Shown here piece after piece: positions 23,463 through 36,646 of a stretch of 64,000 nt of DNA. The translations under genes and the position numbers were made by a program. The stretch covers positions 64,236,159-64,300,158 of the forward strand of contig CM049313.1 of NCBI GenBank assembly GCA_026874595.1, read 5' to 3'. The stretch's first letter is position 1. Every line of letters starts with the position of its first letter. The notes under the pieces were generated by a model. The model saw only the letters and a list, made by a program, of their open reading frames with translations, ran no database searches and was not told where the DNA came from. The DNA is from Sipunculus nudus (lineage: Eukaryota > Annelida > Sipuncula > Golfingiida > Sipunculidae).

Positions 23463-25364
23463 CAAAGTTACCTTTCCAACCTGAATATAGATAAAAAGAT
23501 ACAACTTAAATACTGGTATTAACATTGGTTTATCAGTGTTAGAAAGACTATATTTTTAAAAAATTATATTATAATTCATGCCATGGACAAAAGCAACTCT
23601 AAAATTACAGATCCTGCTTTTCTTCCCAAGAGTATTCCTTTTGTTTTTTTTTGCGTCCTGTTCTCGTGCCCCCCCCTCCACGTCCCCTTGCACCCTCCGT
23701 CACTGTCTATATAAATATTTTCTTGTATAAAAGAAGTTACAAAGGGTGTTTTTCATGTTTCACCAGGATATCACAATTTGGCATGAAGACAACAATAATG
23801 AGAATTTATATTTTCATAAATGCTTTATGAAAACTTCTTTTTTTCTGAACTTTAAAGAAAGTTCCAAAATAAAATATAATGACATATATAAGTCATCAAG
23901 GATCAAGTTTAAAAATCATCACTTCCCTCCCCTCAACAATAATTGTAACAAGGCCTGTACACCAACGCAAACCTGTCCAATGGAATATACATCACATATA
24001 ATCCTTTGTTGATAAAATTTTTGACCATATTTTCAAAAATACTTTATTTTCTAGGCCTGATTGTCCCCTTCCTGAATTCAGTTTGAACCCCCTCTGGAAC
24101 TACCAAATCTGTTTAGCTGTTACATTTAAGTGTTAATTAGAGTTTCATTATTTTCACCTTAATTCGAGATGGTTCTAAATTGAACAAGTACTGGTGAAGC
24201 TAACCTTCTGCCTATGATTAATTTGCAGGGTTTGTTATGTTTACAGGAAGTAGCTAAAAATAGGAAGCAAAGAATAATAATTCATAACAGATGAATCAAA
24301 CTCTCTTGTGTGTGAAGTGCAGATACGTATAAAAATACAGTGTAGAAACACTAGCTGTCAAAGCAATGAAAGAGGGACAATAATATAGAAATAAACTTTG
24401 TCATGTGTACTGTTACAGCAGTGCTCCAGTTTCACAGGACTGTGCTTGCTGTGAAACTTGGCCTGCCTTCTATTTTTCACCCCTAGCAAAGATATACTCA
24501 CTGCTAAACAGACAATGCATTCCAGATCTGACAGTGGCCTAGATAACCTGTGTCCTGCCAAGCTCACCGATTTAGATTCTCTGTCATATTAGGCCAACTG
24601 CTACCACGCCTTAGAAAACATTGCAACATGTTAAAAACTGTGTTGCATGTACAGCAGTACTTATCTTCTGCTACTGGGCTGTCAGCATGCAATTTGGAAT
24701 ATTATGTCTAGCTTAAAGATTAGAGGTTGTAAGTTTACTGAACTGATAGAGATGTAGGCTCTACATTCTTCAAAGCCTTTCTTATTTGACTGTATCATAG
24801 GGTAAGCCATGCAAACGTGGAAAAAGCATTCAACATGCATCAGAACATATAAAAAAATGTTGTTTAGCCCACAGGAGATATGATTTCTTCTTTAGTCCTT
24901 TCTTTATCTTGCAAGAAAGATATATATATCTTTTAAAGTGTAGGTGGTATACATTGTATCAGCCAGACTGATTTTAGCTTTGGGCTGACCTCTAATCTTG
25001 TCAGTACATTTATATATTTATATATTATATATACATGTATATACAGTAGAGCGCCATTTTCCAAATGCTGTTTTTCCGAAAAAAATTTTTCCCAAATTTT
25101 ACATGGCGTACCAAAAATTTATTTGTACATGTATTTAAGAAATACCTCACATGAATTTTTGTAATTACCAGTCTCAAGGGCTAGCAGTCAGGTGTTAAAG
25201 CTGAGTGGTGACCCTAATTAATAGTTCTGGACCAATGTTGTCACCAGGGCAAAGGTGTGAAAACTACAGCTAGCCCTGCAATACTAGGCTCCCTATACCT
25301 ATAGAAAGTGACTGAGCAGTTTATCGAATACCATTTCACATGGTAAAGGTTTTCAAACCAATTT
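23463..25364. other. Non-coding DNA, nothing recognised
   Basis: No exon or repeat family that I can support. There is a TA/TATA-rich patch near 25010-25045. A CAGTAGAGCGCCATTTTCC phrase at about 25046 recalls pogo-like transposon ends, but no partner end was found. Confidence 0.5.
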
Positions 25365-25412
25365 TGGCATAGTGGTTAGGTAAAAATGTATGAGTGCGTT
25401 CAATACAGGCAT
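25365..25412 (+). repeat. tRNA-like SINE head (possible)
   Basis: TGGCATAGTGGTTAGG at 25365-25380 is a close A-box match, and GCGTTCAATAC (about 25396-25406) is a weak B-box match at short spacing. Probably a decayed tRNA-derived SINE. It lacks the arms needed for a real tRNA. Confidence 0.35.
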
Positions 25413-25518
25413 AAGGCCAAATTGAATTGGGAGGGGTCTAACTGACCGCCTGTCCTTGATGACCTGCATAAAAACAAAAAATCTTGCGACCAGGTTACAG
25501 GGTTACTAGGTCCTAACT

Positions 25519-25688
25519 GTTTTGAAAATTTTTCAGAGCATTCACACGACAGTTGAGCAAAGCAGATAAAACTCTTTGCATTCAAAATGTTTTGAAACCA
25601 CCTCCTGAGGTTGATCCAAAACGCTTGAGCCAAAATGGTCTGAAAATGCTTTGGATTAGTGTGTGAACGCTCCAAATGTTTTCAAAAC
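25519..25688. repeat. Imperfect inverted repeat, about 30-bp arms
   Basis: The left arm reads GTTTTGAAAATTTTTCAGAG then CATTCACAC (from 25519). The right arm, read on the - strand from 25688, is GTTTTGAAAACATTTGGAGC then GTTCACAC. The arms flank about 110 bp that also contains AATGTTTTGAAACC. This may be a small foldback element or the remains of a TIR transposon. No target duplication is clear. Confidence 0.5.
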
Positions 25689-28600
25689 AAGAACACTACA
25701 AGAGCACTTGTGTTATCAACCATATCTCATTTATACTCAAGCAAGCATAGTTCTTCTGCTTGGCTAGGATGTCAGACCAAACAACTGAGCATTTGTTTTA
25801 ATCGCATGAGATTTGCTCAGAGAATTTTGGATCATTCCTAGCCCTGTGCATGTAGACCTTAAATCCAGAATGCTTAATTAAAACAAAGTCATATATGGTT
25901 ACTTTCACATTATTCAACATATTAATTCCAACGATAAACCACAGAATTACCTTTATAAATTGGCTGTGGACTGTTAATATTCATTTAGTAATATATGTGA
26001 AGAAAATCTGTTTAAACTAAGAAAATCAAACTGAGCCAGGCTTATCTAATGATACACTTTAATTTTGACAATCTCTCTGAACCTCACATGCATAGAGAAA
26101 AAGATTTCATATATATCATTTCTAAAGAACATGCCCCATAAAAAAAAAGATAAAATGTTACAGGAGATTTCCTTCCTGAAATATATATGTTGAGAATAAG
26201 CATACGGTTGTCCTATAGGATACCACTAGTCTTTTGAGTAAACAGAATGCCTTTTTATTACAGCCAGGGCATGATGGTGGTATGGGTAAACATTATATTT
26301 GGTTTGATCTGGAATGATGTATCATTCTGTTATGTGGACACTTACTTTCTATAATAATGAATTTTAACTTGCATCTAATCCAGACTGATTGAAAGGAAAT
26401 GAGTATACATGTTGATGTTACCACTGTTGTGAAAATGTTAGAATATAAAGTTAAAGGGCAGGAGAACATATCTCTACTATTAAATGTCACAGAAAACTTC
26501 TAGGCAGCACCTGAATGTTATTAATGCCAGGTTTCAATATAAATCACACTAAACATGCTCGCATGTATCCAAACACCAATTTTCAAATATTTTTACTAAA
26601 GTACGTGATGAATCTCCTTTAACAAAGCAACTCTTAACCCTGCTATGGTAGGAAGGAATCAAGGAATCAAATATTCATGTCCATGTGCCTGTAAAAGCCC
26701 AAAATTCAGCCTTCAGTACTTGTGTGTTTTTATTATTTCTGAACTTTTCTGTAAACTTACAGATTTCTATGTTTATTCAGTACTGTAGGACATTAAATCC
26801 ATGTCTGTTCTGTCACATTCTTTTGGTACCAACATGCCATTTACACATAAAATACATTACCTGCTAAATAAATGCCAACAAAATAAGCCATCAATGGGTC
26901 AAATTAATACATATTTTGCATGCATGGGTAAACATATGTCTGCTTAAAATTTATTTTTACACTGTTGTCGTACCAATGAGTACTCGAGTCAGATAATGCA
27001 TGTCAAGTACTTGTGTCCAAAATTGGTTCCTGTTTCAGTCCAATAACCTGCTCTGTATTCCTGTAAATCTCCTACCTGCTGAGCAAGTATACAGCATACA
27101 AATTTATAAACTGTAGGTAGTTTCTGTTAAGAAAGGTTCCTATAATGCCTCTGTGATGGATGTGTGACACTGTTTATTTACAAGCTGATAGCAAACATGG
27201 TACATGCACCCAAAGGTGAAAGGTATATAGGTCACTCATTGTAAAACACGCTTTGCAAAAATCTGGTTTGTCTGACTATAGCCCTAAAATGTCCATTTTG
27301 AATTGGTTTGGGTTATTTTGGCAGGTCTCCCACATGTTGTAAACACATGGATATAAATAAAACAAACAGTCTGGGATGTCTTTTCTGGCCTATTTTTATG
27401 AAAGGTTCAAGGGATTATATTTAGTTAATAGAGGTCAGATATTGGAATAGCCCCCTTAAAATTTTCCCTTGGAGTTTATTTTACTCTGTGAAAATTTGTC
27501 TTTAATTTACCTCCTTGTTATGGTGATTGTGCAAACCCAGAAATGCACACAACCAAACAACACTGACCAGCACATGGCACCTTTCAAGTAAACTGCAATT
27601 TATGTCAAGTCATTGTCATCTGTGATGTCAAGATTCATGGGCAACAGACAGCTATTTGATCACATGATATGACCCCTGATGGCAAGAAATGCTGCCAAAA
27701 TCCATAAAAAGTTAATTTGTATGAGGGGTTTATTATCATCCCTGACTTTGCATCCAAAATTTGATATTTTGAGGATGAATGCTAATATCTGAAAGAAATA
27801 GAATAAAAAAACTATGGTCTATTATGTTTTGCTTTTAAAGGACATAAATATCCAAATAAAGAGAATCAAAATTAAGTAGTATACATATATTACATCAATG
27901 GAAACAATCCCTCAAATAAAACATGGTGTTATTTGTATGAGATAAAAGTGTGTCATTCTGTTCTGTCAGCCAGTTTTCACAGGTATTTCCAAGGAAACAG
28001 CCAACAAAAAATGTGTACATGTTCTGTCACGATCAGAATAGTACCATGGACTGTGTTGCTGGATGTTAACATAACATGCTGACATGACAGGTGGGGTAAA
28101 GGTTAGGGAGCAGTGCCTTTACACTTGGGTCAAAGGTGACAGCCTCCCTGTCATCTTGTATTACCCCACTCTGAGGTATCAACTGACTTGGGGTCACACC
28201 TGGGTGAAGTAGTGATGTTCCTTTATCCTCATACATCCTGACATACATTCCATTTCTCAGCTTAATGATTTCATTTTTCATATTTTAGATAAATATACAC
28301 ACACGCGTAAACAGTTCAAGAAGAATCAATATGTTTCCTCTGACCAAACTCACCGATTCTTCTGGATTGATCTGTTTAAATGTGAAACACTGGTTCCATA
28401 CCATAGGTTCAGTTCAGTTGCAGTAGGTTCTTAGATCAATTATTTCAAATAAATTCTTTTCTGTATTAAAAATGCAAAATTTTCATTTATATAAGTATTG
28501 TTGTAAAGAGAATAAAGCTTGTTTTATTCATTTTTGGAATTGCCATGGCATTGCTACCCTTGGTAACTAACAATTATTTGATAGATGGTTGTGATTAAAA

Positions 28601-29399
28601 TATTGGAAGAATTTACGAAACAGTATCCCACATAAATTTGGCAACATTATTTAGTTTTGACCAGTAAATTTTAGGCAATGGCCAGATTCTGTAGAATAAT
28701 ACATTTTTTATGTTTCCTGACCTTTGGAAACTTTTAACATGTTACTTTTATATTAAAAAATAATAAAATAATAAAAATAATGAGGGCTTAGATCTAGTAT
28801 TCACACACAGACAGGAAAATGGATAAATTGCACAAAGGTATGAGTTTCTGTAAAAAATCAATAGTATACAATATACTTTACTTATCTGATCCCATTCATT
28901 CACTTTGCCTAAGGATCTTGGTTTCTGGAATTCACCTATACCAATGTATATGACATGCAGAGACACAAAAAATACAGATATTGTAATACATTATATTATC
29001 ATAAAATGTTAAGTCATCTTGAATCCTAACAATTCAGTGGTTTACATTTCCCAGGTAACTCTGATCTGTTTAACATATATGTACATATATACATTCAAGT
29101 CCTCCATGGCTGTTGACACTTGTTACAAAATTGAACAAACAACTACACTGTGTAAAACAGAATAAAACCCTTAAATAGATGATTAACTGTCATATACATA
29201 TGAATTAATTTAAGTTTTTCAGCAAAATAAAAATTTCCATCAACTGATGTGAGACTTAAAAGTCACTACTGGTACAATCTGTCATTGGTATCAGTGTCAA
29301 AGTATCCTATTTGTTGGTGAGACTGTCAGTCTGACTATACAGTAACAAGCACTGATGTGACTTCTGTGCAAAGTCTCTGTTTTAAGCCACAATGTTGTC
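25689..29399. other. Non-coding DNA, nothing recognised
   Basis: No supported gene. The reverse-strand ORF at 28066-28281 (71 codons) has varied, protein-like composition but no identifiable domain or flanking splice sites. Otherwise plain AT-rich DNA. Confidence 0.5.
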
Positions 29400-30070
29400 T
29401 CTTTTTCTTGTCCAACATATAAAACTGCCTTTCCTCATCTCATTTTTTTCTCTTGTAATTTAAATGACTTTCCATGTCTCATGTTTTATCTTCTTCTAGA
29501 TATTAAACTGCACTTCCATGTTCATTATTTTCTATTCCTTTATAATATTCTGCTTTTCAATGTTACTTGTTTTTCTTTTCCTGAATATTAAAATTCCTTC
29601 TGCCATCTCCTTTTTTCCTATTCATGTGTAATAAACTGCTCTCTCCTGTGTATCACATGTCTTTCCATGTCTGTTGCTTTTTTCTTCTTTTGTATGATAA
29701 AATGTCTTTCTGTCTTCTTTTCTTATCCTGTATATTAAACAGCTTTCCTAAGTCCTTTTTTACTTCTCTTATACATAGACTGCCTTTCTATGTTTCTTTT
29801 TTTCCTTCTCCTGTGTAAAACTGCCTTCCCTTATCTCTTGATTTGTCTTCTGCTGTATATTAAACTGCCTTTGATGTCTCTTGTTTTGTTTTCCAAAGTA
29901 TATTCAACTGCCTTTCTACGTCTCTCGCTTTTGTCCTCTTGTATATATTTAACTGCTTCCAAGGTATTTTGTTTTTTTTTTCAAATATATATAACTTCTT
30001 TTCCATATCACTTACTTTTTCTTCTCCAGTATATTACACTATATTTCCATTTTTTTGCAGTTTTTCTTCA
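29400..30070 (+). repeat. Degenerate ~43-bp T-rich minisatellite
   Basis: About 15 units with the phrase ATTAAACTGCCTTTCC-ATGTCTC followed by TTTTCTTCTCCTGTAT. Unit starts step 40-45 bp, for example 29815, 29858, 29902, 29946, 29988 and 30032. The + strand is pyrimidine-rich. The Phe/Leu/Ser-rich ORFs over this region (29624-29818, 29790-30245) are repeat translations, not genes. Confidence 0.82.
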
Positions 30071-32308
30071 TTTAAAAAATTATATGCATAAAGTAATAAT
30101 TATTCAACTAAAAGCCCTTACATTGATTGTTTTCAATGAACATCCTTCATCTAAATCAATTTTAGAAATTACTGGGGGTGCAGCTTATCATACACATGGA
30201 CACACCATGCAAGAACCAATGATTTCCTGCAAAAAATATTTCTGAATTTCCAGACCTGGCATTCTAACGTTTAAGAAAGGATCTTGAAGATCCATAAAGG
30301 ATGCAAGAGAGATGAGGATCACAAAAAAATACTGGTATTGGTTTACAGAACTGAATTATAATGATAATTTTCATATATATAAACAAGAACTAGATTAAAA
30401 ATTTAACTATAATTTGGGCAATAGCTTTTCATTTGATGGTGTAGTAACAACATCGTTAGTCTCTAAAATATACACAGACTGGGATGTTCACTCTTTCCAT
30501 CCCCTTATAAATAAGAAAATGTTACATTCTTTTACTACAATTGAACATTGACCAACAGAATACCTTTAGGACAGTAACATTAGTCAGATCAACAGAGAAA
30601 CAGTTTGAATATTGTAACTGCCTGAATGATACACAAAAGCTTTAGATTCATAAAATGTAAATAAAACTGTTCATGTAAGAAGTTAAATCTTACCTTAGAA
30701 TTTTTTAATGTACAAAGAAATGCACCCTGATCTCCCTTCCACTGCAAACAAGAACTTTTGATTAACTGTTATCTGAAGACAAACAAGCTGACAGAATGTA
30801 CCAGTACACAGGTGCTTAACAATAATATTCCAATTGAAGAAAGAAGTATGGTTGTTCTGAAGTGCAGATATTTTAATTTCCAGAAGGAAGAAGCACAGAT
30901 AAACCATGGTTCTGAAGGACTTTATCATAAGTGCCTCTTACACAAAAAAAATCAAAATTTAACCTGAACTTTTTATTTGTAGAAATTATGCTATGTATAA
31001 ACATGATCACATATCAATGACGGAATGACATGCAAGCAAAGGCACACCTGCTTATTAAATTGACCTAACCACCATAGCCCTTATGCTCCGCCCCTTCAAC
31101 CTAATTATGCTAAAGGGCCCCCGGAAATGCTCCTACACAGAAGGCTTTCCATGTCTATCCTTGTGGGACCTTTTTAAAAGTCAAAAGTGATGATGATGTC
31201 ACAAAGGTCATTCTCATATAACTAGCATTGACTGATGTCATCAGCAGGAATTCCTTGATGTCTGTTCTTCAGTGTAGAGTATATCACAATCATTTTGAAG
31301 TGTTTTGCCATATTTTGGATTATTTGTCTCATATGAATTCAGTGCAAGGAAAGACATTATTAATCACTCCACAGTGTGCAGAACAGCTCCTGCAACCTTT
31401 GGCCTAGAACTTTTTATACCTTCTCTTTTGTATACAATATATCCCTGAAAAACAGGCAAACAAGGGTACTGGCTGTACAGACTACCAGTACACTTAATCT
31501 GTTTTGGAGAGTTGCCCAATTTATGCAAATTTTGCGCTTGTCAGGTACTGTTTACATTGCCAACGGTAACTTGATTGGTTGCTCACAACCGCTCTGCTCA
31601 TATTTATATATTGAATGAATATTCTATTAAGGTCATGATTAGGTCCATAAGGATCCTCTCTCAACTTTACATTGGCATCGGAATTTTGTGATGTAAAGAA
31701 ACACATCAAAGTACATAAACAATGAGTTAACATTTCTTATGAGGCATCCTTTACCTTAACAGGCACAGCTGCGTGTGACAGGAAACTAAATATTATATGA
31801 TACATGCAATCTTTCACTTACTCAGGGACTGATCTCATATGATTGGTGTGAAAACAGTATGTACATTGTATGAAGTATTATGACTTGTTTTCTATCATGA
31901 AGATCTGTCAGTGCTTTTTTCTTTATGTTCTGCATTATATGGATACAAAAGTAAACTGCATGTAAAAAGTTGATGATATCTTGATGATAGTTGGCAACCA
32001 CACAGACTACAGCACCTGCCAGATAATAAGTTTATTGCCTGTTACAAGACATATTTTAAACCAGGTAAAAATTGCAATGCTGCTATATAGTTTACTATCT
32101 GCATTTGCCATGTGCAATACTAATATGGTTGAGAATATCCAGAAATTTACATAGTAGGCCATGTGCCACAGTGATGAAGCCCTGTCTCTTATGCCTTGCT
32201 ATATTGCTGATGCAAAGTAATAATTATTGGAGGGTTAAACTTATAAAAATTGTCTAAAAACATTAGAATTAAAGGTTAAAAAGGTGACTTTTAATCAAAT
32301 GTTACCGT
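30071..32308. other. Non-coding DNA, nothing recognised
   Basis: No exon, RNA gene or clear repeat. The short ORFs at 30695-30967 and 31376-31733 have no recognisable similarity. Confidence 0.5.
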
Positions 32309-32329
32309 ATTATTATTATTATTATTATT
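32309..32329. repeat. (TAT)7 microsatellite
   Basis: Seven uninterrupted TAT/ATT units. Confidence 0.9.
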
Positions 32330-32584
32330 CCATTTATATAGCAATAGTTGCTGTAGTAAGTTTCATTGGCATTTAAATTAACAGTTAATATAACATGGAA
32401 TATACAATTAATATATATGATAATGTATAAAACCACTTACACACTTAGTGATGTTACATCAGATCCATGGAGACAGTCCCAATATATTTAACTCTAGCCA
32501 GGGGATAACATTTAATTTAAACATAACATTTTTATAGGAATTAAGCTTCAACCAGGATGAGGGTAGGTAAGGTTATCAAGTTCT

Positions 32585-32830
32585 CAGTTTTGTGTATTCC
32601 AGTGGCTTGGTACTCTCCGCTGGTGACCCGGGGTTCGATTCCCGGCGTTGCTGTTTGAGTGGATTGAAGTTGCCTGTCCCAGGTCGGTGGCTTTCTCAAC
32701 CTCCAAAGACTACCAAACAGCACAGACGAGACCACCAAACACCACAATCTGTGCCATGGAGAGCACCTTGCATTAGTTGTTATAACTACCATAGATGTAC
32801 AATCCATGTAAATGCGGGTGTCCACTGTTT
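32585..32830 (+). repeat. tRNA-derived SINE
   Basis: CCAGTGGCTTGGTAC (A-box region, about 32599-32613) and a canonical B box GGTTCGATTCC at 32632-32642 followed by CGGCG. The two boxes are closer than in a tRNA, so the anticodon arm is shortened and this is not a functional tRNA. A tRNA-unrelated body follows (CAGGTCGGTGGCTTTCTC ... AACTACCATAGATGTACAAT). The body is less AT-rich than the surroundings. The ORFs on both strands here are by-products. Confidence 0.7.
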
Positions 32831-33695
32831 AAAATTTGGAGCTGGATGCACAATCTGATACCATCTTCTCATTGGTCTGATTACAATTCTTTCCTGTGTG
32901 CCCATGCCCCCTGGTGGTCATGTCCAGAGGACCTTGCCATACAAAGCAGCAGTTAAAACAAAAAGGGAGACTTGGGACAACTGCAGTATATAGGTGCTGC
33001 GTGAGAAGCGTATATCAGAATCAGCCTGCAGCCATCCTTCTGTTCCATGTAAAGCACACCTCTAAAGCTCCACCTGTGTTCAAGAAGATGATCCAAAGGT
33101 ACCCTTCCCTGCAGTGGTACCATTCTCTTAATAAGTTTAACTTCAAAGACATATTATTTGCTCCACAAAAAGAAACCTACTGTCTGTCTGTGCTTGGGCC
33201 ACCACAGGTGGGCCCCTTTGAAGTAAAAAACTGCTGTAGAAATAAACCTGACCTTTTAATTTGGAAGGGTATCTACAATCACTTCTGGTAGTTGATTTTC
33301 AAAGACTGTCTGCTGCAGGCATGAGAGAGTGCTTCAAGGGAGCTTTTATCCTTGATATTTTAAAATTGATATTATTCATCTTTCAATATAAAACCTCACC
33401 AGAAATCTGACCTACAATGTTTTGTTTGTTTTAATACATACTGCTCATGGTCTTACTTAATTACATGTAATACATATATTACAGTGTTTCAATGAAGTCC
33501 GATTTGATGCCCAAAATTTTGGAAATATAAGATTTCTGGTCGAAATAAAAGTGATTAATATGATTTTCTAAACATGATACAAAAATAAACCTTGCGTTAA
33601 TGGCATCTTACTGAACAGACCTTTCTTGTACATCCCTTTATGTACACCCCTTGTAGCTGCAAATGGTTTCTGACGAATATACAGACTGAAATGAG
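32831..33695. other. Unassigned DNA with a 131-codon ORF
   Basis: An ORF at 32896-33291 (+) directly follows the SINE. Its product is Cys/Gln/Lys-rich with no domain I recognise, no signal peptide and no nearby splice signals that I trust. It may be chance or an unknown repeat. Confidence 0.35.
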
Positions 33696-36642
33696 AACAA
33701 GGGACCCATGGGTCACAGCACTCAGCTGTTATATATGATCACAAAATATGATTTGGAAGAGGAGGTAGGCAAAGGCTGGTTTTGTGAGGTAATATAAGCT
33801 CTATTATGAGTCGATGGTGTTTGACTCAAGTTATGTAAGACTTTGATAATATCCTTGGAGACAGGAAGAGGATTGATGTCACTAATATGATTTACAGCAG
33901 AATTATTTGAAAAGTTAAACTATTAATTAAAACTAATAACAAATATTGTGTCAAGTATAATTTAATTTAAAAATAATAACAGTATCATCTGATTTTTTTC
34001 ATCAAATATTTTGTAATAATACTATTGAAATAAATGATTATAAAAAAATATTATAGAATATATTCATGAAAGCATTTGTATTCAAATACTTTCATTTTGA
34101 CCTGTATTCCAATCTTTTACATGAAATTATGGAGTGCATATTCATATTTGCATTCAAATACATTTGCAAAGTACTGCACCATGTCTGCTATTTATTCAGT
34201 TTCAGCCAAACAAAGTTCTTGAGAATCCAGAATAAACAAATATCACAAATTTAAATAATGATCATAAGTACCTGGTTTTATTATTATTTTTTAAATATTA
34301 AAAAAAATAAAACTATAATATTCACTTTGGACTACCTTCACATCAGTGTATGCACTAGATATAGCAAGAGTCTTATGACAATTATTAACATTACAGGAAT
34401 CATAATGAGAACTTGTCTAAGATCTGATTTTTTTATCATATTCAATTTTTTTAATTTAAAAAAATGTATCAGAAAAAGTTTGAAGTATCTCAGCATGAAA
34501 CCATTATATGTGTAAAAAATAACCCAAGGAAAAAAGAACACCCTATAAATTATACAAGGGGAAAACTAGAGATGGGCAAGTTTAATTTTATTAACTGAAA
34601 TATAGGAACCAGTAACATAAATTTTGATTATTTACAAAGTCTTGTGACAGCTGTTACAGCCACGTGTCTGAATGTCATTAGTAAAACATATTGACATCTG
34701 TTAACAGAACCTGTCTAAGTAAAATTTAAAAACTTTTTTTTTAATTTTGAAATAAATATAAATTAACAAGCTGAAACAGTTTTAAAAGACCTTGGAATTT
34801 AGATTGATATTATCAACTGCATTTTTGTCAATCATTAATTTCCTTAATATAATCCCTAATAGTATAGAACAATTTAATTTAATTATTTTTTTTTTCATTA
34901 TTAAAATTGAAAAGAAAAATACCATAGATGACTCAATGGTGTTACTTGGAATACATTTGCATCAATCCATACAAAATCCATAAAACATCACTAACTGCAA
35001 GGTAATATCTTGTTACTCATCAACTGTCAAATTCCTTTTCTATTGATTATTTTTAAAGTTGTTATTACAGACCTATAAAAATTTAATTTTTCATTGTTTA
35101 TTGTTATTCTGTTGGTCTAAACAACTAATAGATGAGCTGGGTTGGACACCTGGATCAGCTGTGGCCAGCAATAAGCTGCCCAGGTGCAAGTATATGCCCC
35201 ACATCAAGCGTGCAAGGTCAAGTAGAGGACATACAGGTGACTGAAGAGGGGCTTGATAGAGCCTGGGTCAGACATGGTCTCATATAAAACTTTAATAAAA
35301 GCTACAGTTTTTGGCCAATTTCTTTCAACTTTCAAAACTAATCCTTATTTCTGCATGATACGAAAATTATATCAACAATGTTTACAGGAAACAAATATGC
35401 AATGATCAAAATTAGGAAAAATTTAAGGTACTGATTTTATATTTATACTAATAACTTATAAAATTTGAAAAATTCATAACTAAATTTGGGTATACAATTG
35501 AATCTTGATTAAATAATGATATATCCCTGACAAAAAAAGAAATCTCTAGCTTCAGCAATTTTCATTTATGGGAGTAAATATATTTCTTGTTTACAAAATC
35601 ATTATGTTCGGGTCCATAACTTAAAACAATTTCGCAATATTCAAATCAATTCTGGCATGTGCATAGAGTATAAATAGAAGAACATGTATATTTTATATTA
35701 TCGAAGTCAGACCAGTTGATTTGATATTAGGCAGTCTTGAAGTGTAACAATGGGTTTTTAATTGAAAATTAAAGTTTTTTCTTAATATCTCAAAGGAATG
35801 ACGCTCTAGTGGTATTGTAGAGGGGTTTTGGGGACATCTAACTGTATGCCAAATTTTGGGAGCTGAGAGCTGGCCTGGGAAGCTGGGGAGCTGAGCTCTA
35901 GCAAACTGCATAACACTTGCTTGATCTAAACAATACTTTACATGGTGCTTGAAATCTTGAATAAAATCTACAGTTTTTGATCAACTGGTTTCAAATTCCA
36001 GATGTTTATAGATAAAATGCTTATGGTAACATGCTGTTCAAATTAAATCCACAGCAGTTACAGGAAAAAAATGTGCCATGGTCAAATCTGGGTAAAATTT
36101 AAGGTACTGATTTTATATTTATGCTAATAACTTATAAATATTTAAAAAAAATTCAGATCTAATTTTGGGTATACAATTGAATCTTGATAAAATATAGTTA
36201 TATACTTGAAAGAAAGTCTTTAGCTTCAGTAATTCTCGAGTTAAGGGAGTAAACATATTTCCTGAATTTTTACAAAGTGCATTATGTTTGGGCCCATTAA
36301 ATTTAAAAAAATATTGAAGTAATTTGTGGCATGTACATAGGAAATATATAGAGGAATTAATTTATTAAAAATGGTCAATATCAGGTCAGTGGTTTTGATA
36401 TTAGGCAGTCTTGAAGTGTAACAATGGGTTTTAAATGGAAAATGGAGGTTTTTCCTTAATAATTCAAAGGAACGAAGTCCTAGGGACCCAATTTTCGGTA
36501 TGGTAGGAGATTTTGGGGACATCTAAAGGTATGCCGAATTTCAGATTCGTAGGTTCAACGATTTCAAAAGTGCCAGTTTAATGGACGGACGGACCGACAG
36601 CCGGCGGACTATAGCTCAGATGACTTATAGTCAGCTGAGCTA
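33696..36642 (+). mobile_element. Pearl/Helentron-like tandem-core element, copy B (possibly composite)
   Basis: The left end AACAAGGGACCCATGGGTCAC (shown from 33696 on) continues to CAGCACTCAGCTG, matching copies at 39296 and 45856. The right end is the hairpin TAGCTCAG-A-TGACT-TAT-AGTCA-G-CTGAGCTA (36612-36642) and AAAAA, preceded by GGACGGACGGACCGACAG. A ~674-bp unit is duplicated: TTGATATTAGGCAGTCTTGA starts at 35721 and 36395. Because 33.9-35.2 kb lacks clear family sequence, this may be two elements or one with unrelated DNA inside. No transposase is encoded. Confidence 0.55.
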
Positions 36643-36646
36643 AAAA

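Noticed and set aside
25046-25110. Pogo/Tigger-type transposon end (CAGTAGAGCGCC)
   Set aside because: No matching inverted end, TA duplication or transposase fragment found nearby.
28066-28281. 71-codon reverse ORF with protein-like composition
   Set aside because: No domain, no clear acceptor or donor at the edges, and too short to distinguish from chance.
32599-32645. A functional tRNA gene
   Set aside because: The B box is canonical but the A-to-B spacing is too short for anticodon and variable arms, and a SINE body follows.
32896-33291. 131-codon ORF beside the SINE
   Set aside because: No domain or family pattern, and no convincing exon borders. Kept only as an annotation note.
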